Source: Costus lasius (taxonomy: Eukaryota > Streptophyta > Magnoliopsida > Zingiberales > Costaceae). Taken from it: a stretch of 64,000 bases of DNA. Under the pieces are notes generated by a model, which saw nothing but the letters and a program-made list of their open reading frames with translations, was not told the origin of the DNA and did no database searches. This document shows positions 8,800 to 21,454 of the stretch, one piece after another. The stretch covers positions 32,615,501 to 32,679,500 of the forward strand of contig CM050446.2 of NCBI GenBank assembly GCA_027563935.2. Direction: 5' to 3'. The stretch's first letter is position 1; every line of letters starts with the position of its first letter. The position numbers and the translations under genes are program-made.

Positions 8800-10700
8800 T
8801 ATACACAGATTTGCTTCAATCCAAGTCTTAGATCGAAGATCTCATACTATATTTGAAAAGATCAAGTTCTATTTGATACGGATCAACTCCTTGATCATGT
8901 CAAACGTCAATCGATTGACCTAGATATGCTCAAATCAATTTCACCTGTTGATTTAGATTTAGATTTGATTCATCACGATCGTTCATTTAAATTCACATAT
9001 TTATATCAATCCAGGTCTTGGATCAAAAATCCAATATCATATTCTAAAATATCAGGTTTGATATAGTGGGGATCGACACCTTGATCATGTAAAAAATCAA
9101 CCAATTGAACTAAATATATTCCGATCATTCTCAGCCGTTCATTTCAAATATAGATCTAAGCCGTTCGATCGCATCTGATTGATCTTGACCATTCGGTCAA
9201 AGTAAAGATCTAAACCGTTCGATCAATGTTTGATTTAATCTAATCCGTTCGAGTTTGATTGAATCTGGACCGTTGATTATATTTGAATGAATCTAAACCG
9301 TTAGATTCAATTTATTTAATCAGATTAATTTCGGCCGTCTGATTTCACGTGAAGTAATCTTGGCCATATATTTGACTTGAATCTAAGCCGTTCGATCAAA
9401 GTTTAATTTAATCTAATCTATTCGATTTTGAAGTTAAATCTGATTGATTTAAACTATCTGATTAAGCTTGAAGTAATCCAGAACGTTGATTTACGTTCAG
9501 ATTTGGACTATTGATTTTACGTGAACAAATTCCAACCGTTGGATTCAAGATATTAGATCGTATTAATCTCAGCTATCCGATATGATTTGAAGTGATCTGG
9601 ATTGTTGATTTTGCTTCAATCTGTACCATCAATTTGTTTGAATGAATCTGCATCGTTCTGTTCCTTTTCCTGCTTGTGACAGAGGCGGCGACGGGCAGAG
9701 ATTAGGGTTCGTTGCCGCTGCCCGATCGACCCTCCTCCGGCTAATCGGCTCCGCTAGTTCTTTCCCTATGTCGAAGAGGACTCATGGCCAGAGTTTGACA
9801 CCTTCCGGTAGAGTATCGGCGGTGAATCAGAGCTTTCGATCAAAATAGGGGTTATCGGTGTTAATTCATTCAATTCTGGTCACTAGCAGTCAGATCGCCG
9901 GATCCTTTCATCTGTCGGTGTGCACACTCGAAGAGAGGGTGTGGCTAAAATTTGGTCTCGATCTGTTGTCTGGATACGACGAGAGAACTATTTGAAGAGG
10001 CAGCGTCGGATGCTTGATCAGATACGGTTGAGTGATGAACGTGTTGGTTGTTTATTTGAGTTGGTCAACTTTTAATTTTGACCTACATGTTCACTTGGCT
10101 GTAATATGATTCCAATCCAATTTTCCTTCGCGAATTCAATTTGGCAGGAGATTTCCTTCGTCAAGTAATTAAGCAACTAATTACAATTTAAACACAATAG
10201 ATGTTTATTTTAGAGTTATCCTCCATCAAAGTAGATATTTATTTCAGAGTTGTCTCTCCATCAAAATAGATATTTATTTCAGAATTATCTCTCCATCATG
10301 GTGTATTTATTTCGGAGTTATGTTTCCATCATGATGTGTTTATTTCGGAGTTATCTCTCAATCAAAGTAAACCGAGGGGAGAAGAAGGAATAGAAATATA
10401 TACCTGTAGCCAACAAAGTCTTCTCGTAGACTTTTTTAGCATCAGTGTCTAGGCCTTGTAGAGTTCTTAGACTTTTTTAGCATCAGTGTCTAGGCCTTGT
10501 AGAGTTCTTCATTAGCATCTAAACCTTGTAGTGTTCTTCGTGTATCTGTTTTTAGAGCTAAGCACTTTCTTTTATATAAATCACCTTGATATTTTTATTG
10601 TAATAAATAAATATATTTATCTTTATCATGTTCATCATATTATGCCGCCTCGTCTTCCAATTTTCACTTGCGATTGATTTTTGTTCCAATTTAGTCGAAT
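8800..10700 (+). repeat. Large repeat family, copy 2 (partial, + orientation)
   Basis: Follows the same order as 4330-5900: two ~160-180 bp units (GATCAAAAATCCAATATCAT), short GCCGTTCGATC repeats, the AGATTAGGGTTCGTTGCCG island, GATCGCCGGATCCTTTCATC, then TTTATTTCGGAGTTATC repeats (10200-10370), ACCGAGGGGAGAAG and CCTCGTCTTCCAATTTTC. The left TIR and the CCGG array are absent. A 56 bp segment (CTTTTTTAGCATCAGTGTCTA...) is tandemly duplicated at about 10432-10510. No protein is supported. Confidence 0.7.
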
Positions 10701-11650
10701 ACCTGTTCTTTCTTTTTCAAATCAATTTTTAATTGGATCGAGTATGTGAGCATCCCACGATGAGCATTTTTACTTATTCTTTTTACCAGATTTAGCAGCC
10801 CACTATTTTAGTTAGGTTGCCATGAGGCACATGGCTTCACGTTCACTTTTTTTTTTTTTTCTGCATTGCCATGATGCACATGGCTTCCCGGTCAACATTT
10901 GACCAAACTTTCAATTGGATTTTGTTTTGATTTTGCTCTCACAAATTTTTCTTATGAATTTTTTATATATATATATGACTACGGGGCTGTTCTCAAGTCA
11001 AAATTGCTGAGTCAAAATTGAATTAGGGTCAAAATTAACCTTGATTCAAATTTCGCTCTGGGCTTACTTTTAATGGGTAAAAATCTAGCTTTTTGGTCAA
11101 AATTGAGTTGTTATGTAGCTTGATTTTTTTCGTTGTTGTCATGTCCACGTACAGAAGCTTCCAAATTGAAATTCAGTCGCCTCAAGTCAAAATTACTTAA
11201 TCGAGATTGAAATTTGGAGCAATCTTAACTGGATTGGATTGATCAAAATACTTTCGGTCAAAATTGTAATTTAAAACTCCATCAAATTACATTTGTAACT
11301 TAGAACCAATTATTATCATTTTCTTTCTTTTTTTTTTACAAAAATATCTTCAACAGAGTTGCCTTTCATCATTGTTGTGAGGTGGTGGTTGAGGTGGACT
11401 TGGCTGTAGATGTGGTTTGTGTGACTGGGCAATTGAGGTGGTCATGAATTATCATTTCGAAAGAGGAGGCAGCTTATTAGAATTACACTTATAGTGCTAA
11501 AGATTATGCAACCTAAACTAAATTGCAACCTGCTACATAATTATACAAAATTAAAATTATTTTAAAGAAAATCCTAAACCACCTAAATATTTTCAATATA
11601 TGGCCATATATAAATAACATCTTCACATAGTTGAAGAGGAAAAATACTCC
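10700..11650. other. Gene-free AT-rich region with GGTCAAAATTG motifs
   Basis: Contains an imperfect duplication (ATGAGGCACATGGCTTC / ATGATGCACATGGCTTC, about 10830 and 10870). At about 10997-11270 there are seven or more GTCAAAATTG/GTCAAAATT motifs like those in the termini of the large family, so it may be a decayed terminus of copy 2. No gene seen. Confidence 0.5.
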
Positions 11651-11659
11651 TTTCACTCG

Positions 11660-14260
11660 CTTAGGGTAGGGTTGGCAATAGGTAGGGGTTTACCACGCCT
11701 AAACCTGACCTTGCCTCCCCAAAATAGATCTTAAATAAAACCTACATTAAAACCTCGATGACAAATTAGGTATATTTATTTTAATTAAAATAAAATAATT
11801 ATATAAGATATAAATAAAACTAAGGCTTATAATAATTTATGTAAAATGTAGACTAATTAAAATAAAATATATGTTGGGGCAAGTTTAGGATCATGTTTCA
11901 GAATCCCTATACTCGACCTGACTCCACCTCCTTGAGTCAATTTTTTCCTTGAACATAACCAAAAAATCAGTCAAATCATGTTTCTCCATCAAAATTGGGT
12001 CGTGTCTAGTATGGGTTTTATTTTTTTATTTTTTATTTTTACAATCCTTATTATGAGGAATCAAATGTTATATGTAAATCACCATGAGCAAAAGATAAAT
12101 CCCACAAAAAATTGAAAAAAAATTTCCATGACAACATGGAATTTGCTTCCAAGGATTGGAAAGATCTTACAACAATATTCACTTGAAGACACTATTTTGA
12201 ACTATCATTAAAAAGCCAAATGTTGTATTAATAATATTTTTAAGCATTTAAAAGTACTAATATCTGAATCAAAATTTTTGAACTTATGTTGTTGTGAACC
12301 AAGATTTTAAATATGTGTTAGTACGAGTATATTGGTATTGGGTTAGACCAATATAAACTTGTACATACCAATAGATAGTTCTAATTGATATTAGTTAATA
12401 TTATCAAAATATTATATTATATTTTTAATTATATATGAATATATGTGGTATTGAAATAGCATCGACCCTATACTATATAACGATAAAGATTCAAACTAGA
12501 ACATACTAGCTTTTCTCACTTGTGAACCAAGTTTTCAATCTATAGTGAGAACCAAGTTTCATCTCTTGTGAATGATTAACCTTTCCTCTCTTTCTCATTA
12601 TCTTTGAGGCATTCGAGTCTTTATTCTCCAACTATTCAACTCCTCATTTATTTTGTTGCACAAGCTCAAGCATTTTCTAGTCTCCCAAGTCTTCTTCAAC
12701 AAAGCATTTCTCATTCTATAGCCTGCTAAGGAGCTCAAGCACTCATATCCTCAAGCCTTTCAAATCACTATGGAACACTTAGATACATTCCTCTCAATTA
12801 GGGGTGTCCAATTGAGTCAACTTGATCCAAATCAAGCTGGTTTATGTCAACTCAATTTTTTTTTACAAAAAACTCATAAACACAAAACCAAACCAATTTT
12901 CCAAAAAAATAACTTTTGATCGAACCAAAATTTTCTTTGGAACCAAATCCTTTTATTTTTTTTATAGGAACAATTAGTTCCTCAAGTGATCACCATATTT
13001 GGCCATATAAATGAATACTCACTTGGCTAAAGAGAAGGACCACTCATTTAAATGACTTTTGAGTATAATTGGTAATAGTGTGGGGCTTGCCACCAACAAA
13101 CCCGACCTTGCCTCCCCAAAATTGACCTTTAACTAGATAGGTTTTAGAAAACCCACCTCAACTCCTCAAGCCCTTCAAGTCACTATAAAACACTTAAGTA
13201 CCTTCCTTCAATTAGGAGTGTTCAATTGAGTCTATCCAATCCAAACCAAGCTGGTTCAAGTCAAACCAAATTTTTTATAAAAATTTTTATGAATCTGAAA
13301 CAAAACCAAATTTCTACAAAATCAGCTTTTAAATGAACCAAAAATATCGTTCTATTTAGATTGAACCGAATTAATAATTTTTTTTTTTACCAAAACACTA
13401 ATTCCCTAAATATTTTCCTTATTTGGCCATATAAATGACATGTTCAATTGGCAAAAGAGGAAGCCCACTCCTTTCAATGACTTTAGGGTAGGGTTGGCAA
13501 TTGGGTGGGTTTTGCCACCCCTAAACCCAACATGGCCTCCCCAAAATTCGACCTCGAACTAGGTAGGCTTTTAAAAACATATCTCAAAATTGACCTTAAT
13601 GAAGAATTGGATACTTGCATGGAAACCTAACCTCGATAAGGCTTCCCTTATTTTTTAATTAAAAAAATTAGAATTTTTTTTATTTTAATTAAAATAAAAT
13701 AATTATATAAGATATAAATTAAATAAGAATTATAACAATTTTGTGTATAATATATTTTAATTAAAATAAAATAATATATATTATATGTTGGAGTAAATCA
13801 GACATCGAGTTTCGAAATCCTTATACTTAACCTTAACTCTGCCCCATATAAGTCAAATTAATTTTCCCCTAACCAACTAGAAATTCTTTCAAACTGTGTT
13901 TCCTTATCAAAATTGGATCGGGTCAGGAGTGGGTTATTTTTTTATTTTTATTTTTTTGCAATCCTTATTATGGAGTCAAATCTTATTTGTAAAGCACAAT
14001 GAGCAAGGGTAAATCCTATAAAATGCTGATAAAATCTTCGACGACAACCTGGAAATCTTTTGCCAACGATTGGGAATATCTTACAACAATATTCACTTGA
14101 AGAAATTGTTTTGAAGAAATCTGTTTCCGAAGATTGGGAATATCTAACAATGATATTCACTTGAAGAAATTGTTTTGAACAATCAATAAATACCCGAATG
14201 TTGTATTAAAAGTATTTTTAAGTAATTAAAAATATAAACTCCTGATGAAAAACTTTGGAA
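11660..14260. repeat. ~600-750 bp dispersed repeat, copies 2 and 3 plus fragment
   Basis: Copy 2 is about 11660-12260, a fragment is 13070-13190, and copy 3 is about 13480-14260. All are in the same orientation as 7720-8340. Common landmarks are TAGGGTTGGCAAT, TTGCCTCCCCAAAATT, AATTAAAATAAAATAAT, GGAAxxCTTACAACAATATTCACTTGAAG and CCAAATGTTGTATTA. Between copies are decayed CTCAAGCACTC-type sequence and short AT-rich DNA. There is no coding evidence. Confidence 0.65.
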
Positions 14261-15645
14261 CTGACAATAGTGTGAACCAATATTTTAAATATCAGTTAGT
14301 ACATGTGTGTTGGTACAAGGGTAGATGAATATATACTTGTACATACTAATATATAGTATTAGTTAATACAATCAAAATGTTATATTATATATTTAATTAC
14401 ATATAAATTTATGTGGTATTAAAATAGTACCAATCTTGTACTAGATATCCATATAGATTCAAACTAGTACATTCTACCTTTCCTCTCTTATGAGCCAAAT
14501 TTTTAAATATATAGTGTGAACCAAGTTTCATCTCTTGTGGATGGTCTACCTTTCCTCTCTTTCTTTCCATCTCCGAGACACTCAAGTCTTTATTCTCCAA
14601 CTACTCATCTCCTCATTTCTCTCGTGTATACATGCTCAAGCATTCTTTAGCTTCCCATGTCTTCTTCAACAAAGCCTTTCTCATTCTCAAGCTCTCTAAG
14701 GAGCTCAAGCACTCAACTCCTCAAGCCCTTTAAGCCATTATAAAACACTTAAGATTTAAAAGAATATCATGGTGAAACTTGTTTACCTCATATTCTGTAT
14801 CATCACTACATTAATGTGTAGTTTCCTTGATTTTTGAGTGCATTGGAGTTTTCTATAATTTATTTATAAAATTGAGTTTTCTATAATTGTAGTTTCCTTG
14901 AATCCATTTCTAGTCATTTTAGATGCTTAAAAGAAAAAATAATGAGCATAGTTCATAACTACACTCTACTAAATAAATATATATGATTTACTAGTAGTAA
15001 ATTAGCCACTAATGAATGCAAGGCTATTGCTCATTAAGATAACTGTCCCTGTTTACATCAATGAATCCTTGAGGTTCAAAGGCTTTATGTAGATCTAATC
15101 TTCACAAGTAAATATGGAAATAGTGAACATACCATAAAGTGTTTTTAATCTTTGCATTCATGTAGATGCAATTTTCATATAGAAGCTTGAGAAAGATAAA
15201 AAGAAAACAAATTGTTATGAAATCATCTATCTGTAACTACATAAATGGTTACTCAGCTGCATGGAGAATAAAAGTTTTCCATTTTATCTAGAGTGGCTCT
15301 ATACGAGTTCCATTTTTACGTGTTGACTTTCTTCATTTGTTTTTTCGTCTCTCTCACACTCAATTCTCTGCTCCTCCACATTTCCAGTGACATTTCAAAA
15401 CCCATGGACAAACGATTCAGCCGATCCCCTCTCACCGATGGAAGTTCATTGCAGAAGTCTATAGCGCCTTGGAGCATCAGCTGGCAGATCGCATCGAAAA
15501 GAGGTAAAAAGAAATCTTGCACCTCTGTTTCGTTAGCAAATTTTATCTTTAATTATACCTATTATCCATCATATATCACATACCTTCCTCTGTGCCGAGA
15601 AGGCTTTCTATACCTAATATTTGATATGCATGATGATGGTTAACA
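14196..15645 (+). repeat. Duplicated host block A, copy 1
   Basis: Closely matches 31238-32841, and its 14899-15420 part matches 39097-39618. It is the upstream part of the segment carrying the ATL-like gene. It contains a 116-nt exon-like piece (15388-15503). The copies differ by scattered substitutions and small indels, so duplication is not very recent. Confidence 0.8.
15388..15503 (+). other. Exon-like 116-nt segment, unidentified
   Basis: Flanked by CACATTTCCAG on the left and AGAG|GTAAAAAG on the right, a plausible acceptor and donor. Copies are at 32588-32703 and, truncated, 39588-39618. One frame is open in all three except for an initial TGA codon that is GGA in the third copy; it reads HRWKFIAEVYSALEHQL and ADRIEKR. 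A second frame (SKPMDKRFSRSP...) is open here but has a stop in copy 2. I do not recognise the peptide. It may be an upstream exon of the ATL-like gene, but that is inference from position only. Confidence 0.35.
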
Positions 15646-16174
15646 TGGTGTTCAATGTGTCCCTAACATTGTAGTTCATATGACATGAGCATCACATGGA
15701 AGTGGACATAAATGCTATGATACAAGTTAGTCTTTAGACCTAATGATGCTCACCGTCAATAAGAGAGGAATGAGCGATGATTTGGTTGTGACTTGGTGGT
15801 TTGCAGCCATGTATAATCCTTTGTATGTTGGTGCAGTTATGTTAGTGCTTTGATACTTAAATTTAATTTAAACTTGTTATTGAGAGTTTGAAAGAATGAT
15901 GATTATGGATATTCTTTTGCCCATTGTGTGTAAGTTGTTTTTAATGCATATTCTTTCTTGTCCATGGATTACACAATGTCTTGTAAGTAGCCATCTCGAA
16001 ATTTTGGATAGAACAACACCTGCTAATAAATTTTCTTTTTATTGTGTGTAATTATTACATGTCAACTTGTAGTCCTTCTCATATAACATTTGAGTAATAA
16101 CTTAAGAATCCACTCTTGTAATATTCATGCCAAAACCCATGAAACTCTACATCACTAGAAAAAAAAACTTTATG
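15646..16174. other. Unannotated spacer
   Basis: AT-rich; only short chance ORFs. No repeat or RNA gene recognised. Confidence 0.5.
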
Positions 16175-17201
16175 AAAGACAACATCAATGACAAAGAAAA
16201 CATCCTCCATTTGATCCTGATCCCTTAGGTTCAAAAAACGGAAACCATTAGAACTTTCAAATATACTTCAGGTATTCCATCTTGAATTGCTATAATGCTT
16301 CCAAGTCATTCACATGTCTTCATCACTTTGAGCCCCCATGAGACTTCTTCAATCATTCCATCCTGATCAGCTTTGCTTATCTTGCATTTAAAACAGAATT
16401 TCAATGTCTGTTAGCCAGTTATACAATTTTTCACACACTAGGATGCTTCGTTGTTGCTGTGCTTTTCCAGCCCAAGGTGCCCATGCATTCCCCCTTTTGT
16501 TCTGGTGTTTTATTTATGAGCAGAATAATTCACCTCAACTGCTTTTAGTTTACGGTTCTCAAAATCATTTACAAGAAATTATGTGCTCTGCTATTCTTTT
16601 GTTGTTGGTAGAAGAGCTTTGAGGATATAGCTATATGTGTATATATATATATATCCTCTACTTTGTTATTTTTGGGCTGGATATTTCGTTTATGCAAACA
16701 AGATATAAGTCTCCTAACTTAGACTTGCAATAACCTCAGGATGTAGAGCACAATATCAATAAATCACTCTACCAAGTCACAAAATGGAGTAGAAAACTAC
16801 TGTAGAGCTAAAATATTATCCTTTTAGATTGAGTCAACAATTCTTTCGAAGATAGTAGGGATGAGGGTGACGCCTACTTTGCATAGACTGCCATCTAAGG
16901 TTATACATAACTAAGTTAGTTTTAGGTTTACACAAGCAAATACTCATATTATTTGGTGCTTGATTAAAATGAAGGGACAAACTATAAAATACAGTAGACA
17001 CTATAATTTATTCATCCTACAATTTAGCAATCCATAGTTGCTTAACTTCTAACTTCCTCTATAGCTACTTTGTTGATTGACTTGTTGATTCCCGATCAAC
17101 ACAGCCTATGCAAATTGGATGATGGTAGTGAGCCACTTGAGTGACCACCTTGGTCCTTTCATTCAGCCTACTTGACTTACATTGAGGATTCTACTGATTT
17201 C

Positions 17202-17293
<92 letters not shown>

Positions 17294-17830
17294 CCATCCA
17301 CCTTAGTTGATGATTCCAAAACTTTGTTTAGCACCCAACATGAATGTTGTCAAGATTTTGGGACCATGCATCTTCAATTCGCTTGGCCCTAATATCCCAA
17401 GCATTCAACAAAATATGAATCCCAAAGTTATATTTGTAGTCCTTCTCATATAACATTTGAGTAAGTTAGCCAAACAACTCCCCAAGCAAAGCAAACATAT
17501 CCGCTAAGTAATCATCAATAATTATTTAAAAAAATACCAAATGACATGCAAATTACAAAAATCATCAGTCTTATTAATTACTGATTTTTCACAAGAGAGA
17601 AAAACAATGCATTCTAGCATGTGCTTTCGTCTTCTAAATATTTATGGATTGAATTATGTCCCACTCTTTCTAGTTTAGAAGTATGAAATTGCTTATGGAT
17701 TGAATTGTGCTCAACTCTTTTATGTGTTTCTTCTATCTTTTTTAAACAGTTAATAGAACTAGAAATGAAGCTAGTGCTTCCTCCTCCTCCTTCTAAAGCT
17801 TTGATTTATTTGATATCATTGAGCAGCGAC
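16175..17830 (+). repeat. Repeat block R1, copy 1
   Basis: Homologous to 29372-30930 (+), to 20490-21450 (+, partial) and to 61330-62430 (-). Landmarks are GACAACATCAATGACAAAGA, CCAGTTATACAATTTTTCAC, GGATGCTTCGTTGTTGCTG and GATGTAGAGCACAATAT. A ~70-codon frame (16404-16622) is partly kept among copies, but with varying C-termini and no known domain, so I treat it as non-coding repeat. Confidence 0.75.
17202..17290. repeat. (AC)n(AT)n compound microsatellite
   Basis: About 11 CA/AC units followed by more than 30 AT units. The homologous position in the 29.4 kb copy has only a short (AT)n tract (30386-30411). Confidence 0.95.
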
Positions 17831-17831
17831 A

Positions 17832-18540
17832 ATGGGCGCATTCTTTGCGATTATTGCAATCTATCTCACCCATAGTTGTGTGGCTACACTACTGTTACTT
17901 CGCCTGCTTCGACTGCCATTTATTTCGATACTATGGAATTTACTAATGGTGCAACTGCACCTGCTTCTCCCGCCAGAGTTGGACAAGCTACTAGTGTCAA
18001 CTGAGGTAAAAATCTAACTAATTGGCTATAATCTTGTTTTAGTTGTAGATAAGATAGGAAAAAAGTTTTTTATTAAACAAAACATTAATAGCGATTTTAA
18101 ATCTTTGAAAATTATATATGTATTATTTTTTTCATCAATGACCCTTGTCATTTTTATAACTTGCAGATTTTCAAGATCCAACCAGGGCAACGATGACAAA
18201 TTTTCCGCATTCAAAAATTCCTAAACACTTGAATTTATTTTTAATTATCAGTAGTGTTGTCTTAGGAGTAGTTATTTTATCAATATTAAGTGTTGCAATA
18301 TATTGTTTAATATGTATGCAGAGTTCTCTACCAAATGCGCAAATAGAAATGCCTACAGTAGAAGAGCATGGTCTAGACAATGCTGTTGTAGCGATCTTTT
18401 CAGTGTTGGCATTTAGATGAGGTAGCTCTGGTGATGTCACTTGTCGTATATGCTTACAAGACCTTAAGGAAGATGAACAAATTATGGTTTGCCGTGCAAT
18501 AGATTACGCCCTCACTACAACTGAAGCAATAGTTTAGGTT
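17832..18540 (+). pseudogene. ATL-like RING-H2 ubiquitin ligase pseudogene, copy 1
   Basis: Two exons are visible. Exon 1 is 17832-18005 (MGAFFAIIAIYLTHS start, hydrophobic) with donor GAG|GTAAAA. The 161 bp intron ends TTGCAG, and exon 2 starts at 18167. Exon 2 has a membrane segment (SVVLGVVILSILSVAIYCL), an EEHGLDNAVV stretch (the GLD motif of ATL proteins) and the first half of a RING-H2 finger (TCRICLQDLKEDEQIM). ATL proteins are membrane-anchored E3 ligases. Damage: a 1-nt deletion in exon 1 relative to the 30.9 kb copy, CGA to TGA at the exon 1 end, an in-frame TGA before the RING, and loss of the distal RING cysteines/histidines. Not functional as read. Confidence 0.75.
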
Positions 18541-18599
18541 TTATCAATTCCTTGTTTATCAAATTTGATGTGACCTTGATGGACCTTAAATTATTGTTG

Positions 18600-19040
18600 A
18601 TAGACATTAAATTAAAAACTATCATTGTCAATGTTATCATAATGTTTGTATGATTAATTCATTGAGATTCGCTCCTCCACTTTGTTGCTTTAAGATGCAT
18701 GAATGTGATATTAAGGTACACAATCTTGAATTTCTAAGTTGGGTATCATTTTTTTTCCAAGATTTAGGTTTATTTTTGTTCTTATTTCCTAAATTTTCAA
18801 TGATCATTAAAAAAATTAATAAAATTCTATAAAATTTTCTAAAAACTCTAAAAAATTTGGATGTAATACAACTCAGGAAAATATTATGAGTCGCCACCTA
18901 ATTAGGACACTATAACTTATCTTGAAGATCTACTTTAGAACTTTAAGCACGTTATAATATGTCTAATACTGTTTTAGAACCATTCCCAAAGATGATTGTA
19001 CTTGGTGCCCCCACCTAAGTGTAACAGCATCCTAGTGTTG
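18600..19040 (+). repeat. Duplicated host block downstream of ATL-like gene
   Basis: Matches 47860-48320 over about 450 bp (TATTATGAGTCGCCACCTAA, GATGATTGTACTTGGTGCCC). In the third duplicate this block is separated from its ATL-like copy (ends ~41.95 kb) by the inserted LINE and flanking DNA. Confidence 0.7.
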
Positions 19041-19169
19041 GTTTTTTAGTAGTATTTGGTTCCCCTGCTTTGTGATTCTTGTGTTGGTTTTTGAGTCCGT
19101 TTTGTGATTCTTGTGTAACATAAGTGTAACAGCACGTTATAATATGTCTAATACAGTTTTAGAACCATT

Positions 19170-20440
19170 CCGCGTCCGTTTTGTGATTCTTGTGTTGGTT
19201 TTTGAGTAGTATTTGGTTCCCCTGTTTTATACTCTCGCTTTCTATAAATCCCAGCGTGTGGTTGGGTTTGTTGGTGATGAAGATAGGTTGTATTCTTGCT
19301 AGGTTATTGTAAGTGTTGTATGTTGTTTTCGGTTCAGTATGTATAGCTGAACCATTATGTTGTTTTGCTGAGTTTGTGGCTGCATCGAGCTGTGATTTCC
19401 TGCTGAGTTTTTCGATGGTGATTTGCTGAGTTCCTCATGACATTCATGCTATGAATTTGCTGTCGTCTTGTGGCTGATGGGTTTTGGATGTTATTATTTC
19501 CTGGCTCCTTGCTGTTTTCGATCAGCGATATGTGCTGGATTCTCTAGTTTTTTCGTGTGCTGTGTGCTGTTATTGGAGTTGATTTTGTGTGCCTTAGCTG
19601 CTGTGCAGGCAGTTTACAAAAATAATGTTGCTGGGTGCTTGAACACCCATGCTTATCCCATTGGCTATCTAAAGCTTGTATGGGAAGAGAGTTTGGGTGA
19701 GGGAAAATGTAAGGTATGAAGGTGTAGTCTTGTAAAAGAAAAAGGGGTTACAAAAACAAGAATGAAAAAAAAAAAATAAACAAAAAGAGGGTTAAGGGCT
19801 GGTTTGAAGCTTTGAGGCTAACTTAGGTTAGCTAGGAACTAAGTGATGCAGTCTTCCGCAAAACTTTGAACAGGGTTTTTGTTTGTAACTCTCTGCCTCC
19901 AATAATCATCAATCAAACAATGTCCAATCTCTAGATCACCATCGTCACCAGAGAAGAACCTTTTAGTTGTGCTCGTTGCACTTGTCACCAAGGTCCCAAA
20001 ATTCACCTCTCCAGAATTTTGTCAACTGCAGTCGGGTGTGTGCCCCCAAATGATTGACCACACACCCTTCTGATTGCACCATCATCTAGTCTTTGACAAC
20101 CATCTCAGCCTCATTGGTTGCCCAAGTGATTGTCACAGCTCTGGTAGTGTGCCATCAAGTCAGGATCCCAACCTAATCTTGACATAGTCGCTTGGTCGAA
20201 AAAATGGATTGGGGCCATCAAGCTATCGGGTTGAATGTCTATGCCCATCTCACGCCTTCATTCTAGGCCCAGTCCGCTTGGATTTGAGCATTACACCTGT
20301 GATCACGCATTGTCACTCCAGCCCCTTGCTCATCCACGCACCTTAGTATGCATGCATGTTTAGCTGCACCCCATTGTGTGTCACATTCACACCATTGCTC
20401 AAAACTGCATGCATCCCCGGGCTTGACTCGAGCATAGTTC
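19170..20440 (+). repeat. Repeat block R2, copy 1
   Basis: The complement of 62480-63590 matches throughout (CCGCGTCCGTTTTGTGATTC, CTTGTGGCTGATGGGTTTTGG, GCTTGACTCGAGCATAGTTC). Together with R1 it makes a composite of ~2.3 kb present in opposite orientation 42 kb away. The 83-codon frame at 19468-19719 (Cys-rich, hydrophobic) has a 61-codon counterpart at 63107-63292 with a different end. No family recognised and no splice context clear. Confidence 0.7.
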
Positions 20441-21454
20441 AGTTTTATGGTACTTCATGACACAAAGTATACTTGCAGCTCACAATCTGCGTTTGGAAAC
20501 CAGTACAACTTTCAAATATACTTGAGCTATTCCATCTTGATTTGCTATAATGTTTCCAAGTCATCCACATGTCTTCATCACTTTGAGCACCCACGAGACT
20601 TCTTCAACTATTCCATCCTGATCAGTTTTGCTTAACCTGCATTTAAAACAAAATTTCAATGTCCAATAGCCAGTTATACAATTTTTCACACACAAGGATG
20701 CTTCGTTGTTGCTGTGGTTTTCCATCCCAAGTTGCCAATTTATCCTACCTTTTGTTATGGTGTTTTATTTATGAGCAAAATAATTCACCTCAACTTACAG
20801 CTCTCAAAATCATTATAGCTCTCAAAATCATTTACAGGAAATTATGTGCTATGCTATTCTTTTGTTGTTGGTAGAAGAGCTTTGAGGATATAACTATATG
20901 TGCATCTATATATCCTCTACTTTGTTATTTTTGGGCTGGATATTTCGTTTATGCAAACAAGTTATAAGTATCCTAACCTAGACTTGCAATAACCTCAGAT
21001 GTAGAGCACAATATAAATCACTCTACCAAGTTACAAAATGGAGTAGAAAACTATCGTAGAGCTAAAATATTATCCTAGTAGATTAAGGGCCTGTTTGGCC
21101 CTACTAGAAATCAGCTGCAACACAGCTTTCAAGGTGAATGAAAGCTCCAAAAGCTTGAAAAACTAAAAAATATAGCTTTTTCAACTTTGACTTTTGTTGT
21201 CTTAGATTTCGAGCTTAAAGAACTTTGAGCAGGGCCAAACATGCCCTAAGTCAACAATTCTTTCGAAGATAGTAGGGATGAGGATGATGCCTACTTTGCA
21301 TAGCGTGCTATCTAAGGTTATACATAACTAAGTTTTAGGTTTACAGTTTACACCAGCAAATACTCATATTATGTGGTGTATGATTAAAATGAAGGGACAA
21401 ACTATAAAATATGGTAGGCACTATAATTTATTCATCCTATAGTTTAGCAGTGCA
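20441..21454 (+). repeat. Repeat block R1, copy 2 (carries a MITE)
   Basis: Aligns with 16230-17010, 29430-30200 and the complement of 61650-62430. It is interrupted by the 160 bp MITE at 21087-21246, absent from the other three copies. Homology stops near 21455, where the large-family copy begins. Confidence 0.75.
21087..21246. mobile_element. 160 bp Tourist-like MITE with verified empty sites
   Basis: The ends GGGCCTGTTTGGCCCT and AGGGCCAAACATGCCC are inverted. TAA is duplicated at 21084-21086 and 21247-21249. Three homologous copies in this window lack the element and have the uninterrupted site (AGATTGAGTCAAC at ~16830 and ~30030, AGATTAAGTCAAC on the complement at ~61840). This proves a clean insertion with a 3 bp TAA duplication, typical of PIF/Harbinger MITEs. 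Confidence 0.92.

Noticed and set aside
16404..16622. ~72-codon ORF with CCCAFPAQGAHAFP (also 20659, 29603, 62038 on -)
   Set aside because: Present in all four R1 copies, but C-termini and frame vary and there is no splice or start context; most likely repeat sequence.
18171..18440. Minus-strand ORFs opposite the ATL-like exons (also 41561-41848)
   Set aside because: Shadows of the plus-strand exon 2, which has a clear membrane helix, GLD motif and RING.
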